The position numbers and the translations under genes were made by a program. A stretch of 64,000 nt of DNA from Nostoc sp. NMS9 (lineage in GTDB: Bacteria; Cyanobacteriota; Cyanobacteriia; Cyanobacteriales; Nostocaceae). Below are positions 43,737-52,657 of this stretch, one piece after another (positions within the stretch are counted from its first letter, which is position 1; every line of letters begins with the position of its first letter). Location: positions 49,071 through 113,070 of the forward strand of contig NZ_JABXKL010000054.1 of the NCBI RefSeq assembly GCF_017114995.1. Direction: 5' to 3'. Under the pieces are notes generated by a model, which did not search any database, was not told where the DNA came from, and saw only the letters and a program-made list of their open reading frames with translations.

Positions 43737-44144
43737 ATGACCTACGCGATTATTGAAACTGGCGGCAAACAAATACGAGTAGAGCCAGGGCGGTTTTATG
43801 ACATTGAACTGCTTGCGATCGAACCAGATGAAAAAGTTACAATAGATTCCGTATTACTCGTGCAGCACGATGGCGAAGTCACCATTGGACAGCCATTAGT
43901 AACGGGTGCGACTGTAGAAGGGACTGTACTGCGACATTACAGAGGTCGTAAAGTTCTGGTATACAAAATGAAGCCGAAAAAGAAAACCCGCAAAAAGCGG
44001 GGGCATCGTCAGGAAATTACCAGACTTATGATAGACTCCATCACCCTTAACGGTGCAGTATTTGCTGCCCAAGGAGAAGCGGAGAAGGAAACCCCCATTA
44101 TAGATAACAGTCCTGCTGAAGAAGTTGAAACCGCTGCTGAATAA
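43737..44144 (+). CDS. rplU: 50S ribosomal protein L21
   Basis: 135 residues from ATG 43737. The frame is open upstream to 43617, but only [24 protein letters not shown] onward belongs to L21, so the earlier ATG is rejected. The conserved [23 protein letters not shown] region binds 23S rRNA. The C-terminal acidic tail of about 30 residues is longer than in E. coli and is common in cyanobacteria. rpmA follows after 29 bases, the usual order. Confidence 0.95.
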   Translation: MTYAIIETGGKQIRVEPGRFYDIELLAIEPDEKVTIDSVLLVQHDGEVTIGQPLVTGATVEGTVLRHYRGRKVLVYKMKPKKKTRKKRGHRQEITRLMIDSITLNGAVFAAQGEAEKETPIIDNSPAEEVETAAE

Positions 44145-44173
44145 TAAAAGAAGTAGATACACAAGAGGAAATC

Positions 44174-44455
44174 ATGGCTCATAAGAAAGGAACAGGTAGT
44201 ACACGCAACGGTCGTGATTCTAATGCCCAACGTCTGGGTGTCAAGCGTTATGGCGGTCAAGTTGTACGTGCAGGAAACATTCTCGTGCGTCAGCGTGGTA
44301 CTAAATTCCACCCTGGTAACAATGTTGGTATTGGTAGCGATGACACTTTGTTTGCCTTAATCGACGGTGTTGTGACGTTTGAGAGAAAGGGCAAAACCCG
44401 TAAAAAAGTTAGTGTTTATTCACCCACAACTGCTGCTGAGGCAGTAGCAAGTTAA
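44174..44455 (+). CDS. rpmA: 50S ribosomal protein L27
   Basis: 93 residues. The start [20 protein letters not shown] is the flexible N-terminus that reaches the peptidyl-transferase centre; [19 protein letters not shown] is the family signature. It has no N-terminal extension that would need processing. An AGAGGA ribosome-binding site precedes the ATG. Co-transcribed with rplU. Confidence 0.96.
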   Translation: MAHKKGTGSTRNGRDSNAQRLGVKRYGGQVVRAGNILVRQRGTKFHPGNNVGIGSDDTLFALIDGVVTFERKGKTRKKVSVYSPTTAAEAVAS

Positions 44456-44459
44456 AGTG

Positions 44460-44487
44460 TTAGGGTGGGCACTGTTACCCACCCTAA
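44460..44487 (+). terminator. Terminator of the rplU-rpmA operon
   Basis: TTAGGGTGGG, loop CACTGTTA, CCCACCCTAA: a nine- to ten-base stem of high stability five bases after the rpmA stop. The following T-run is weak. Confidence 0.75.
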
Positions 44488-44559
44488 TCGTTAGTTAGCG
44501 CTGATGTGATAATCAGATTTGCACAAATATTCCAGCAGTTACTTAACTTTTAACCCTTA

Positions 44560-44995
44560 TTTACTCTAAAAAATAAGTTCCTAACTCTTTTATTCTCTCT
44601 ACCCAACCTTTCATCTCATCAGCGACTTTATACTTCCATTGAAGTTGAAGTACTTCTGTACTATGAGAATCATCAAATATAACTTTGTCTTTGTTTTCAA
44701 AGACTGGCGCCAGAAATTCTACCTGAGCAGCCTGATTAACTCCAGTTCGTCGTCTCGGTTGCTGTTACTGTTGGTCATGGTGTACGTTTGGCTGTGAGGA
44801 TGCGTGCGATCGCGTCTGGGGATTTTTGGCAAGCCGCTTACTCCTGGGCTATTCTTCTGGTGTGCTTGCTATAAGCTTTAATCCATTAGCTTTCCAGGTT
44901 TAGCAACCAAAATTTTTCCTCTGTTAAAACTAAGCCTAAATCGTTGATATTTAAACCAGTGGGTAAATCGACTAAGTGCCGACTCTAAAAGTTAT
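44560..44995 (-). pseudogene. Decayed coding remnants on the minus strand
   Basis: Two stretches read like protein ends. One (about 44567-44760) would end LKELGTYFLE-like and contains QAAQVEFLAPVFENKDK and ADEMKGWVERIKEL before a stop; the other (about 44893-44985) reads HLVDLPTGLNINDLGLVLT, then EEKFWLLNLES and a stop. Neither has a start or a full domain, and I do not recognise the families. They look like fragments of lost genes, in a 687-base gap otherwise free of genes. Confidence 0.35.
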
Positions 44996-45142
44996 TTATG
45001 TCGGCACTTCCGAAACGCTACTTTGCGTTTTTTGCAGCTTCTCTAGCATGAGGGCGACGACACCAAGCGTGAATTACCACAATCGATGGCTACGGGTTTT
45101 GCATTACAGACTGCTGCTTCAATTTTCCCAGAACCAAGCACT

Positions 45143-45472
45143 CTAAGATGCGATTAATTTCAAGGATGAGATTGTGTCATTAGGTATCCCAAAGTTTTCG
45201 ACCCAAGGATAGTAGCCTGGTCCTAGATCTTTGTAAGAACCTTTGTAATTTGCATCTGCATAGAAACGCCACGTTCCTCCTGTAATAATAATTGAGGAAG
45301 TTTCATCGTTAGCATCAGACCCAACGTATGAAACGCTTCGGGTTGCTTTTACTAATGTCTTACCACCATAATCGATGTTTTCACGAAGTACTACTAAAGC
45401 TCCACCCTTAATGGTACTAGCTTCTTCAAAGGAAAGCTCTACAAAAAGGGGATTTGTGTCAACAATTTTCAT
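45143..45472 (-). CDS. Beta/gamma-crystallin domain protein with double-glycine leader
   Basis: 109 residues with a strong ribosome-binding site (AAAGGAG, seven bases before the ATG). Residues 1-24 (FVELSFEEASTIKGG at its end) look like a double-glycine leader, cut after GG by peptidase-containing ABC exporters. The rest is one beta/gamma-crystallin domain made of two Greek-key motifs. Each carries the calcium motif (N/D)(N/D)xx(S/T)S: NDETSS at 55-60 and NDTISS at 98-103. Key aromatic and Gly residues (WRFYADANYKGSYKDLGPG) are present. So a small calcium-binding protein is probably secreted. No exporter gene is in the window. Confidence 0.8.
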   Translation of the reverse strand: MKIVDTNPLFVELSFEEASTIKGGALVVLRENIDYGGKTLVKATRSVSYVGSDANDETSSIIITGGTWRFYADANYKGSYKDLGPGYYPWVENFGIPNDTISSLKLIAS

Positions 45473-46160
45473 ATTTTACTCCTTTGGTTAAGGAAATGGT
45501 TGTTACTACAGTTGTAGATAGTTGTAATGGACTGTCCGCAACTGCTTATACTCTTCAAAAAAATGAGAGATTTTCGGAAACTTAACAAAAGTTAATTGAG
45601 GATACCGTTGGCGAAATATTACTGAACAAAAAAGTTTTCTTTACTACTTGCTATTATGGGCAAAACGGAAGGAACACATGAGAATTTATAGAAAAGTTCA
45701 GCTATCTGAGCATTCCTTCCACAATCCAGTGTTTCGGTAGTAAGTTGAAGCCTTTTGTGTCATCTGAACGTTTGACGATCTCAAGCTCGATCTATCAGTT
45801 GCTTTCGAGCGATCGCTACTAGAAAAATGGCAGCGCCCTACGGCTATGCAATTAAACAGAAGAGACGGGGGAAATAAATCTCAATGTTAGGCGTTGCTGA
45901 ATCAAATCCAGCAAATTACTTGTAATATGTGATTGCGATCGCAACAAAGTGGAGTGAATCGTCAGGGTTTGAGATTGCGACGCTGCGATCGCAATTGATT
46001 TGTGTTTAACCGCAGATGATATTATGGCGATCGCCTCCTGCTCCCAATGTAATTTTTGCAACTTCACAAGCTAGATGATTGTTCCCAAGTAATCACAGCC
46101 TTTGAGTACTTGCTCCCGACGCTTGGGCAAAAGGGGCGGTGAATACTAAGCGATATAAAT

Positions 46161-46237
46161 ATGTTGTATATCTACTAGCGATTCACTGGAAATATTTAAC
46201 TATTTAAATCCAATTATCAGTAATAGATATACAACAT
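46161..46237. repeat. 77-bp element with perfect 14-bp inverted ends
   Basis: ATGTTGTATATCTA (46161-46174) and TAGATATACAACAT (46224-46237) are perfect reverse complements around 49 AT-rich bases. It lies about 120 bases beyond the 3' end of the fasciclin gene. It could be a transcription end, a small RNA or a miniature element. The rest of 45473-46360 contains HIP1 sites but no gene I can support. Confidence 0.65.
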
Positions 46238-46360
46238 TAACTACTAAATCTGAATAAGCATATTTAGTTTGGGTGATTTTGATTGCCAATAAAGGCAAAA
46301 AATCAAATGCTCATCCGATCGCAATTAAAAATTTCAATTAAAGCAAATATTTGAACAAAG

Positions 46361-46762
46361 TTATTCAGGAAATAATACATTGTCAATGACATGGATAACA
46401 CCATTGTCAGCTTCCACATCCGAAGTCACAATGTAAGCATCATTCACCTTAACATCATTCTCAGCATTAACTTTGATATCTTTTCCCTGGGTTGTTGTTA
46501 GCTTTTGCAACTTAACTAAATCAGTCGCATTAATCTTGCCAGAAACCACATGGTACTCTAAAATCTCTCTTAACTTAATGACATCCTGTAGGAGTTCTTC
46601 TACGGCTCCTGATGGAAGTTTGGAAAAGGCTTCGTCTGTTGGGGCAAAGACAGTAAATGGCCCATCTCCTTTAAGTGCAGTATCAAGACCAGCGGTAGTA
46701 ATAGCTGTTACCAAGGTGTTGAAAGAACCCGCATTAATTGCAGTATCTATAATATCTGGCAT
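46361..46762 (-). CDS. Fasciclin (FAS1) domain protein
   Basis: 133 residues, a single FAS1 domain: SFNTLVTAITTAGLDTALKG, GPFTVFAPTDEAFSKLP (H1 box), ILEYHVVSGK and a final GVIHVIDNVLFPE (H2 box). No signal peptide is visible, as in many cyanobacterial single-domain forms. FAS1 proteins act in adhesion or matrix; the role here is unknown. It lies 66 bases downstream of zwf on the same strand. Confidence 0.92.
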   Translation of the reverse strand: MPDIIDTAINAGSFNTLVTAITTAGLDTALKGDGPFTVFAPTDEAFSKLPSGAVEELLQDVIKLREILEYHVVSGKINATDLVKLQKLTTTQGKDIKVNAENDVKVNDAYIVTSDVEADNGVIHVIDNVLFPE

Positions 46763-46828
46763 CTGATGTCACCTCAATTGTGCGAAAACTTGATGTTAAG
46801 AGATTTAGCACATAAGTGTATGTTTAGA

Positions 46829-48367
46829 CTATAGGTCAATCCTCTGCCACTGCCGACCATCGCGCACTAACAAATCATCTGCTGCCGATGGCCCCCATGA
46901 TCCTGCTGCGTAGTTGGGAAAGTTTTCAGGTGACGTGGTTGCCCAAGCCTCCAGAATTGGGGTGACGACGCTCCAGCCCAGTTCTACGTTGTCCGATCGC
47001 TGAAACAAAGTCGCATCACCGATCATGCAGTCGTACAGCAAAGTTTCATAGCCAGTACTCCGGATCTTGCCAAAGTAGTCAGTGTAGCAAAACTCCATTT
47101 CCACCGCATCCATTGTCATAGCGGGGCCAGGCACCTTTGCACCAAATTGGAGGTGAATTCCTTCCTGTGGTTGAATGCGGATGGTCAAAAAATTAGGTGT
47201 GAGGCGCTCGATCGAGGTTTGGCGAAATAATAGTGAAGGTACTTGCTTAAACTGAATTGCAATTTCAGTCACGCGTTTAGCCAAACGCTTGCCCGTTCGT
47301 AGATAAAACGGCACCCCTGCCCAGCGCCAGTTGTCGATATTTAACTTTAAGGCGGCATAAGTTTCAGTGGTAGAGTCTGACGCAACTCGTGGCTCTGAGC
47401 GATAAGCAGGCACTTGGGTATCCTTCACCGTTGCCGCACCATATTGTCCCCGTACAGTATGAGTTTGCACAGTTTCAGCAGTCAGCGGAATGATGGACTT
47501 CAATAGTTTTGACTTTTCATCACGCACCTCATCGGCTGAAAACGAGACTGGTGGTTCCATCGCCGTCATTGCCAGCAGTTGAAACAGATGGTTTTGCACC
47601 ATGTCGCGCACTGCGCCTGTACCTTCATAGAAGTTGCCTCTGCCTTCAACTCCAACCGTTTCGGCTACGGTAATCTGTACGTGATCGATATGTTCACGAT
47701 TCCAAATCGGTTCAAACAAGCCATTACCAAACCGAAACACCAGAATGTTTTGTACAGTCTCTTTGCCCAGGTAGTGATCGATGCGGTAAATCTGTTTTTC
47801 TTGAAGGACAGCACCAATGGATTTATTCAGGGCACGAGCCGAGTCCAAGTCGTGCCCAAACGGTTTCTCGATGATAACTCGCCGCCAGCGATCGCTGTCT
47901 TCGCGCACTAATCCTGCCGCACCAAGCTGCGTAATGATGTCGCAAAAGAAGTTAGAGGCAGTTGCCAGGTAGAACAAATAGTTTCCCTGAGTACCACAGT
48001 CTCGATCGACTTGAGTGAGTAAGTCTTGTAACTGATGGTAAGTGTCAGCTGACTCAAACTCACCAGCAAGATAGTACAGTCGCTGCTCAAGCGTTTGCCA
48101 AAGATGATCGTCTACGGGAACCGTTGCAAACTCATGAATGTCTTGGGTGAGTTTGTTACGAAAATCGTCCTGACTCATTGAAGTGTGTGCGATTCCAACG
48201 ATCGCAAATTCCGGCGGTAGCAAATTGCTTTGTTTGAGGTTGTAGAGGGCGGGAAGCAGCAGACGCTTGGTTAAATCTCCCGCTGCTCCAAAGATAACAA
48301 TCGCACAGGGTTCTACCGGACGGATTGAGGCTTCAACAGGAACCTGGGGCGTGGTGGCAGCCGTCAT
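46829..48367 (-). CDS. zwf: Glucose-6-phosphate 1-dehydrogenase
   Basis: 512 residues, full length. The NADP-binding start is [18 protein letters not shown], and the active-site signature is RIDHYLGKE. It opens the oxidative pentose phosphate pathway, which supplies NADPH in the dark and in heterocysts. In many cyanobacteria zwf is followed by opcA and accompanied by fbp and tal; none of these is here, so this may be a second copy. Its start codon overlaps the start of the oppositely oriented cytochrome b gene by two bases, so no separate promoter space exists between them. Confidence 0.95.
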   Translation of the reverse strand: MTAATTPQVPVEASIRPVEPCAIVIFGAAGDLTKRLLLPALYNLKQSNLLPPEFAIVGIAHTSMSQDDFRNKLTQDIHEFATVPVDDHLWQTLEQRLYYLAGEFESADTYHQLQDLLTQVDRDCGTQGNYLFYLATASNFFCDIITQLGAAGLVREDSDRWRRVIIEKPFGHDLDSARALNKSIGAVLQEKQIYRIDHYLGKETVQNILVFRFGNGLFEPIWNREHIDHVQITVAETVGVEGRGNFYEGTGAVRDMVQNHLFQLLAMTAMEPPVSFSADEVRDEKSKLLKSIIPLTAETVQTHTVRGQYGAATVKDTQVPAYRSEPRVASDSTTETYAALKLNIDNWRWAGVPFYLRTGKRLAKRVTEIAIQFKQVPSLLFRQTSIERLTPNFLTIRIQPQEGIHLQFGAKVPGPAMTMDAVEMEFCYTDYFGKIRSTGYETLLYDCMIGDATLFQRSDNVELGWSVVTPILEAWATTSPENFPNYAAGSWGPSAADDLLVRDGRQWQRIDL

Positions 48368-48737
48368 GATGAAATCTCCGCATGTTCTTCAAGATGTCCA
48401 CCAAACTATAGCGCATTGCAGACAGCAGTTTATCTGGAAACATCGCGGTGACTTAAAAGCATTGCAAGTCAGCCAGAACCCAAAGCGCAAGAACTACGCA
48501 TGGCATCGGCTAGTTTATACTGCTATCATTCCAGCGCTGCTGCTGGCAATTTTGAGTGGTCTGGCGATGTACAAACCTGCCCAACTGCATTGGATTTCGG
48601 GGCTGTTTGGAAGTCGGCAAACTCTACGCACTGTTCACTTTATTACTGTTCCCACTGTCATACTGTTTACAATTGCTCATTCCTTACTTGCCCTGAAAGT
48701 AGGAAGCATCCGTCTAATTAAGTCTATATTCCTTTAG
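48366..48737 (+). CDS. Short (probably 5'-truncated) cytochrome b561-type membrane protein
   Basis: 123 residues from ATG 48366. It begins with a soluble stretch and then has [20 protein letters not shown] and [20 protein letters not shown], the last two helices with heme-type histidines of a b561-like cytochrome; relatives are about 200 residues with four helices. The first half seems to be missing, and the frame runs into antisense zwf sequence upstream without real homologous residues. The molybdopterin oxidoreductase gene follows after 8 bases, and such cytochromes normally carry electrons for it. So either the gene is truncated or this is a reduced form. Confidence 0.6.
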   Translation: MMKSPHVLQDVHQTIAHCRQQFIWKHRGDLKALQVSQNPKRKNYAWHRLVYTAIIPALLLAILSGLAMYKPAQLHWISGLFGSRQTLRTVHFITVPTVILFTIAHSLLALKVGSIRLIKSIFL

Positions 48738-48745
48738 AGGTACTT

Positions 48746-49462
48746 ATGAGTCTGATTCTTCCCAAACGCACCCTATCTCGTCGCCGATTACTGCAACTAT
48801 CTGGACTTTCAGGGGTAGGCTTTCTTTTTGGTGGCTGCGGAACAAATTTGTTCTCAGATAATCTGCGTCAAATATCTGAGCCACTAAACCAAAGTCTTGA
48901 AGCACTCCTGCTAACTCAAAAACCTATACCTGAATTTCCTGTCAGTGCCATAGAAGCAGACAAATTGCTGATTAATACCTTTGACTTCACCCCGCAAATT
49001 GATCCGGCGCAGTTTCGCTTAATAATTGATGGTGAGGTCAATAATGCAATGCAATTGAGTATGGCAGATATTCAAAAACTTCCCTTGACTTCAATGGTAA
49101 TTCGCCATGTCTGTGTTGAAGGCTGGGCTGCGATCGTTCAATGGGGAGGTGTGCGATTACGAGACTTAGTAAGGCTAGTACAGCCTAAGTCAAACGTCCG
49201 CTATGTCTACTTCAAATCTGCTGATGGCTACTATGAAAGCTGGGATCTTGCTTCTGCCATACATCCCCAAACTCTCATGGCTTATCAAAAGAATGGACAA
49301 CCCTTATCAGTTGATAATGGTGCGCCCATACGCCTAGCGTCTCCTATTAAACTGGGCTACAAGCAGAGCAAATGGGTAACTCAAATTACATTCGTCAGCA
49401 ATTTGTTACCGATTAAAGGCTATTGGGAAGATCAGGGTTATGAGTGGTTTGCAGGGCTATGA
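48746..49462 (+). CDS. Sulfite oxidase-like molybdopterin oxidoreductase, exported
   Basis: 238 residues. The N-terminus SRRRLLQLSG plus a hydrophobic stretch and GGC (C31) looks like a twin-arginine-type signal ending in a lipobox. The body is the oxidoreductase molybdopterin-binding domain: FRLIIDGEV, VIRHVCVEGWAAIVQWGGVRL with the Mo-ligating cysteine C123, and GAPIRLASPIKLGYKQSKWV. Relatives of this group (YedY/SuoX-like) reduce or oxidise small sulfoxides or sulfite, or repair methionine sulfoxide. The true substrate is not known. It pairs with the upstream cytochrome b. Confidence 0.82.
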   Translation: MSLILPKRTLSRRRLLQLSGLSGVGFLFGGCGTNLFSDNLRQISEPLNQSLEALLLTQKPIPEFPVSAIEADKLLINTFDFTPQIDPAQFRLIIDGEVNNAMQLSMADIQKLPLTSMVIRHVCVEGWAAIVQWGGVRLRDLVRLVQPKSNVRYVYFKSADGYYESWDLASAIHPQTLMAYQKNGQPLSVDNGAPIRLASPIKLGYKQSKWVTQITFVSNLLPIKGYWEDQGYEWFAGL

Positions 49463-49591
49463 GGGAGGCAAAAAGCTAATCTAAATCGGGTTCAACGCCT
49501 AGCGATCGCGGTGGGTCAGTTTGATACATCTTTTGGCAGTCCTGATGATGAAACTCTCAGTTCTATTATGATTGAATTGTTTTTGAGTAAC

Positions 49592-50152
49592 TCAACACCT
49601 TGCAGAACGAGGCAGCATAAATTTCTCGCCCTCGGCTGCAAATTTACCGCGAACCATCAGCACAGTTTCATCAAAAGTATGGGTGAATGCTTGCACATCT
49701 TTGACATCCAGAAGTTCTGGACTCAAGTAAATCACCACTTCTTCAATTAGTTGAGGTATCTTACTAAGAATTTTCTTCAAAGGGCATATCTGCGTTGTAA
49801 CTAGATCAAAAAGATGAAGTCGGGTACCTTCTATCTCCATACAAGCAATTAAATCTAAATCTTCTGCATAGTATAAAGGACGACTTCCTTCATTGACGCA
49901 GAATAAGGGTTTTTCGTTGACTACGCCAACTATATTAGAGACAGGAATGCGTGTTTCCAAAAGTCTGTGTAGTAATGTGTAATCTTTAGTATCTGTAAAA
50001 TCCAGTATTCGGAACCTATAAGTGCTAATTGTGGGGTAACACTTAACTTTAAAGATGTGTTCTTCGACAACACGAAAGCCAAAAGTTAAGTAAAACTCTG
50101 GTTGCGATGTTGTCAGTACCAATGTTTCATAAATGCGATCGCGATCGCGCAT
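49592..50152 (-). CDS. C-terminal part of a GNAT-type protein, N-terminus missing
   Basis: 186 residues from ATG 50152. It opens with a HIP1-encoded MRDRDR and then IYETLVLTTSQPEFYLTFGFR, which is the last strand-helix of a GNAT domain, followed by about 140 residues of a C-terminal domain. The first GNAT motifs (including the acetyl-CoA loop) are lacking. It overlaps the preceding gene by 26 bases in another frame. Probably a gene remnant, or the rear part of a frameshifted chimeric gene. Confidence 0.5.
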   Translation of the reverse strand: MRDRDRIYETLVLTTSQPEFYLTFGFRVVEEHIFKVKCYPTISTYRFRILDFTDTKDYTLLHRLLETRIPVSNIVGVVNEKPLFCVNEGSRPLYYAEDLDLIACMEIEGTRLHLFDLVTTQICPLKKILSKIPQLIEEVVIYLSPELLDVKDVQAFTHTFDETVLMVRGKFAAEGEKFMLPRSARC

Positions 50153-50882
50153 CTAACAACGAGCCAGCTACCACACTTTTGGCGTAGCCTTTACCCCGCA
50201 GCGCTGGTGGTGTCCACACTCCACCAATTTGCACAATATCAGGTAGGCTGGCATTGAAAGCAGAGTAAGCAACTGGGGTATCTTCTTCTACCAAAACCCA
50301 ATGCATTGTCATAGATTGACGGGCTTCAATTACGAGACGGCTAGCTGTTGTTGAACTGGGAATATCTCTTTGTCCTAAAGTTTCCACACTAAAAGCAGCA
50401 CACCATTCAGTGAGTAATTCCAACTCCTCTGGATGTGGCAAACGACACTGCACCCTTGCTGATGCTAAAGCTTCAGGTATTTGCAAGTCTCGTAATCCTA
50501 GAGAAAACAATATCTCAGCCTCATCAAGCTGAGTTGGTCCGTTGCTAAATCCCAAAATGCTTTTTGTCGCTTCGACTTGTGCTGCTGGGCCACTAATTCC
50601 AGAAATAGCACGTCCAGATTGTGCTACAACTGCTTGCACCACTTCTGGCAGATGTACAGGGGCTTGGATTACGATCATCCCATTCCAAAAATGGGCTGCA
50701 ACTGCCACTATAGTTTCATCTATATATGCCGCTATATAAGTTCCTTGAAATCTTGCACCTTGGTCAAGCAGTCCCACCGCTCGCCAATTAGAGCGCAAAA
50801 ACATAGAAGTATCAGTGTGTTGCAAGAGAAATGATTCCAGCGATACTTCATCTCCAGGTTGCAGGGTTCTTAAAGTAGGCAC
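50127..50882 (-). CDS. GNAT acetyltransferase, C-terminus truncated at a HIP1 repeat
   Basis: 251 residues. The GNAT acetyl-CoA loop is present near the end (GGVWTPPALRGKGYAKSVVAG), preceded by a helical N-terminal domain. The protein stops ten residues after the loop helix (LLDARSRSHL), where a GNAT domain still needs one or two strands and a helix. These missing elements are found in the next frame, at the start of 49592-50152. The break is at a doubled HIP1 site, GCGATCGCGATCGCGC. It may be inactive. Confidence 0.6.
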   Translation of the reverse strand: MPTLRTLQPGDEVSLESFLLQHTDTSMFLRSNWRAVGLLDQGARFQGTYIAAYIDETIVAVAAHFWNGMIVIQAPVHLPEVVQAVVAQSGRAISGISGPAAQVEATKSILGFSNGPTQLDEAEILFSLGLRDLQIPEALASARVQCRLPHPEELELLTEWCAAFSVETLGQRDIPSSTTASRLVIEARQSMTMHWVLVEEDTPVAYSAFNASLPDIVQIGGVWTPPALRGKGYAKSVVAGSLLDARSRSHL

Positions 50883-50998
50883 AAAAACCTCCTGAGTGTC
50901 GAATTCAGTTTACCGAATAGGCTGTTTCGGAAATAGTAGCAATGTCATCTGTGAAGTTGGTTCTACCTAATGGTAATTGAAAGGGACACAACCTAACT

Positions 50999-51155
50999 GT
51001 GTCCCTAAATGAAGCTACTTCAACATGCTACATTGAAAAAGTAGCCATACCACAAGTAAGCGATCGCAAGCCTGACTGTTTCTTGAATCGGTTGCAAAGT
51101 ATTAATCGCTCCCTAGAAATGACAGAAATTCACCAAAAAATTATTCCAGAGTCTA
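50999..51155 (+). other. Possible small coding remnant ahead of a MITE
   Basis: A GTG-started frame reads about 52 residues of normal-looking protein (CFLNRLQSINRSLEMTEIHQ) and then enters the inverted-repeat element at 51154. It has no recognised family and no convincing ribosome-binding site. It may be a gene cut by the element. The rest of 50883-51400 is non-coding. Confidence 0.25.
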
Positions 51156-51311
51156 AGAGGATGTCTGAAAACTTTTTGGTGTCGTATTTGAGACCTGTAG
51201 ATCCCCCTAAATCCCCCTTAAAAAGGGGGACTTTAAGAAGCTTTTCCCCCTTAAAAATGGGGGCTAGGGGGGATCAAGAGAAATATTTAATACTTCTGAG
51301 ACATCCTCTAA
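51154..51311. mobile_element. MITE-like element with AGAGGATGTCT ends
   Basis: The left end AAGAGGATGTCTGA (51155-51168) and the right end TGAGACATCCTCT (51297-51309) are inverted repeats of about 11-13 bases. Between them lie about 130 non-coding bases with pairs of C/G tracts (CCCCCTTAAAAAGGGGG and CCCCCTTAAAAATGGGGG). The size, ends and lack of coding potential fit a miniature transposable element. A TA/AA flank could be the target duplication, but it is too short to be certain. Confidence 0.6.
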
Positions 51312-51400
51312 GTTTTATGACCAATGGCATCTTACATGAAAAGGTAAAGACGGTTCGTAAGTAAGATAATCCAAAATCTAAATTTAAAATCCAAAATTGA

Positions 51401-52174
51401 ATGCTAAATAAACGCTTCTATCACATTGGCTTTGGACAAGACGATTTAGGTTCATCACCTCCCAGTATTGCCCTATTATCTGGCGATCCAGAGCGATCGC
51501 GTCTCATTGCCCAAACTTATTTACAAGATGTACGCTTGTTGTCAGAAAATCGCGGACTCAATAGCTATGTGGGATACTTACCCAATGGTCGCAGCATCTT
51601 ATCAGCTACAAGTGGTATGGGTGCGCCTTCATTAAGTATTGTAGTTAATGAGTTGGTACAAGTAGGAATTCGGCAAATTATTCGCATTGGAACTTGTGGA
51701 TCAATTCAATCTTATATACCAGTTGGTAGCGTTGTTATTAGCAGTGCAGCATTATGTCGCCAAGGTGCAGCAAATGATATTGCACCTGTGGAATATCCAG
51801 CCGCAGCCGATCCTTTTCTGACAGTCGCTTTAGTTAAAGCTGCACGAGAATTAAAGGTTGAACATTACATCGGAATTACGGCATCAGTTGATACTTTTTA
51901 CGAAGGACAAGAACGCACTGATTCCGCCAATCCAAATTTAATGCGATCGCTGCATGGCATTACAGAAGAATATCGGCGCTTGAATATCTTGAATTACGAG
52001 ATGGAATGCGGCACACTATTCAAAATGGCAGGAGTGTATAATTTTGCTGCTGCTGCTATTTGCGGTGTAGTTGCTTCGCGTACTGATAGTGAAAATATCA
52101 TTCTAGAACAAAGAGATGTCGCTGTTAAAAATGCGATCGCAACTGCTGTAAATGCAGCAGCAAGCTTTGAGTAA
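51401..52174 (+). CDS. Uridine phosphorylase-like nucleoside phosphorylase
   Basis: 257 residues. The PNP/UDP family motifs are clear: ALLSGDPERSRLIA (phosphate site), TSGMGAPSLSIVVNEL, IIRIGTCGSIQ and NYEMECGTLFKMA. The enzyme splits a nucleoside with phosphate for salvage. The GTCGSIQ and EMECG motifs favour the uridine phosphorylase group; purine activity cannot be excluded. It stands alone. Confidence 0.88.
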   Translation: MLNKRFYHIGFGQDDLGSSPPSIALLSGDPERSRLIAQTYLQDVRLLSENRGLNSYVGYLPNGRSILSATSGMGAPSLSIVVNELVQVGIRQIIRIGTCGSIQSYIPVGSVVISSAALCRQGAANDIAPVEYPAAADPFLTVALVKAARELKVEHYIGITASVDTFYEGQERTDSANPNLMRSLHGITEEYRRLNILNYEMECGTLFKMAGVYNFAAAAICGVVASRTDSENIILEQRDVAVKNAIATAVNAAASFE

Positions 52175-52278
52175 GCTAACAAATTTATCTTATCCAACTT
52201 CTTAATATGTCAGATTGAATTTGCTCTAATACCAATTCTTTATGAAGACGCATAGAAATAACCCCACCACCTACGGCA

Positions 52279-52300
52279 CCTCCCCAAAGCATCGGGGAGG
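52279..52300. terminator. GC-rich hairpin downstream of the phosphorylase
   Basis: CCTCCCC pairs with GGGGAGG around AAAGCATC, with more complementary bases outside. It lies about 100 bases past the stop. It could be a terminator or a dispersed repeat. The rest of the gap to 52657 is AT-rich and probably holds the promoter of the retropepsin gene. Confidence 0.45.
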
Positions 52301-52657
52301 TTGGGAGGGGTCAAAATAATGTGCAACTTCACAGAGAATTGCTCTAAGTAGTTTTATCGTGTCTTTACCTAATCTTTAATTTATCAATCAGTAATTATAG
52401 GTAAGATGTACTGAGTAAGATGCAATTTCATCTTTATTGAGACACATTATATAAAAAAACTTTATCAGCTAACTTAAAACTACAAAAATTGGTTAAAAAT
52501 ATCCAGTTCTAAATAGAGAGAATTTGAATTTTTATTTTTTAATTAATAAAAACTGAGTTTTTATATTAGAAACGTGTGCTTTTAACACCATGTTTTACAG
52601 CTACCATGATGAGTTTAGCTATTAAGAGTAATCACAAAAATTGGAGAGCAGTATAAC

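Noticed and set aside
45852..46067. 71-codon minus-strand frame
   Set aside because: It overlaps several HIP1 sites that give AIAI/SQSQT-like residues; no start signal and no family.
48267..48365. N-terminal extension of the cytochrome b frame
   Set aside because: It is antisense to the conserved NADP-binding start of zwf, and its residues do not look like cytochrome helices.
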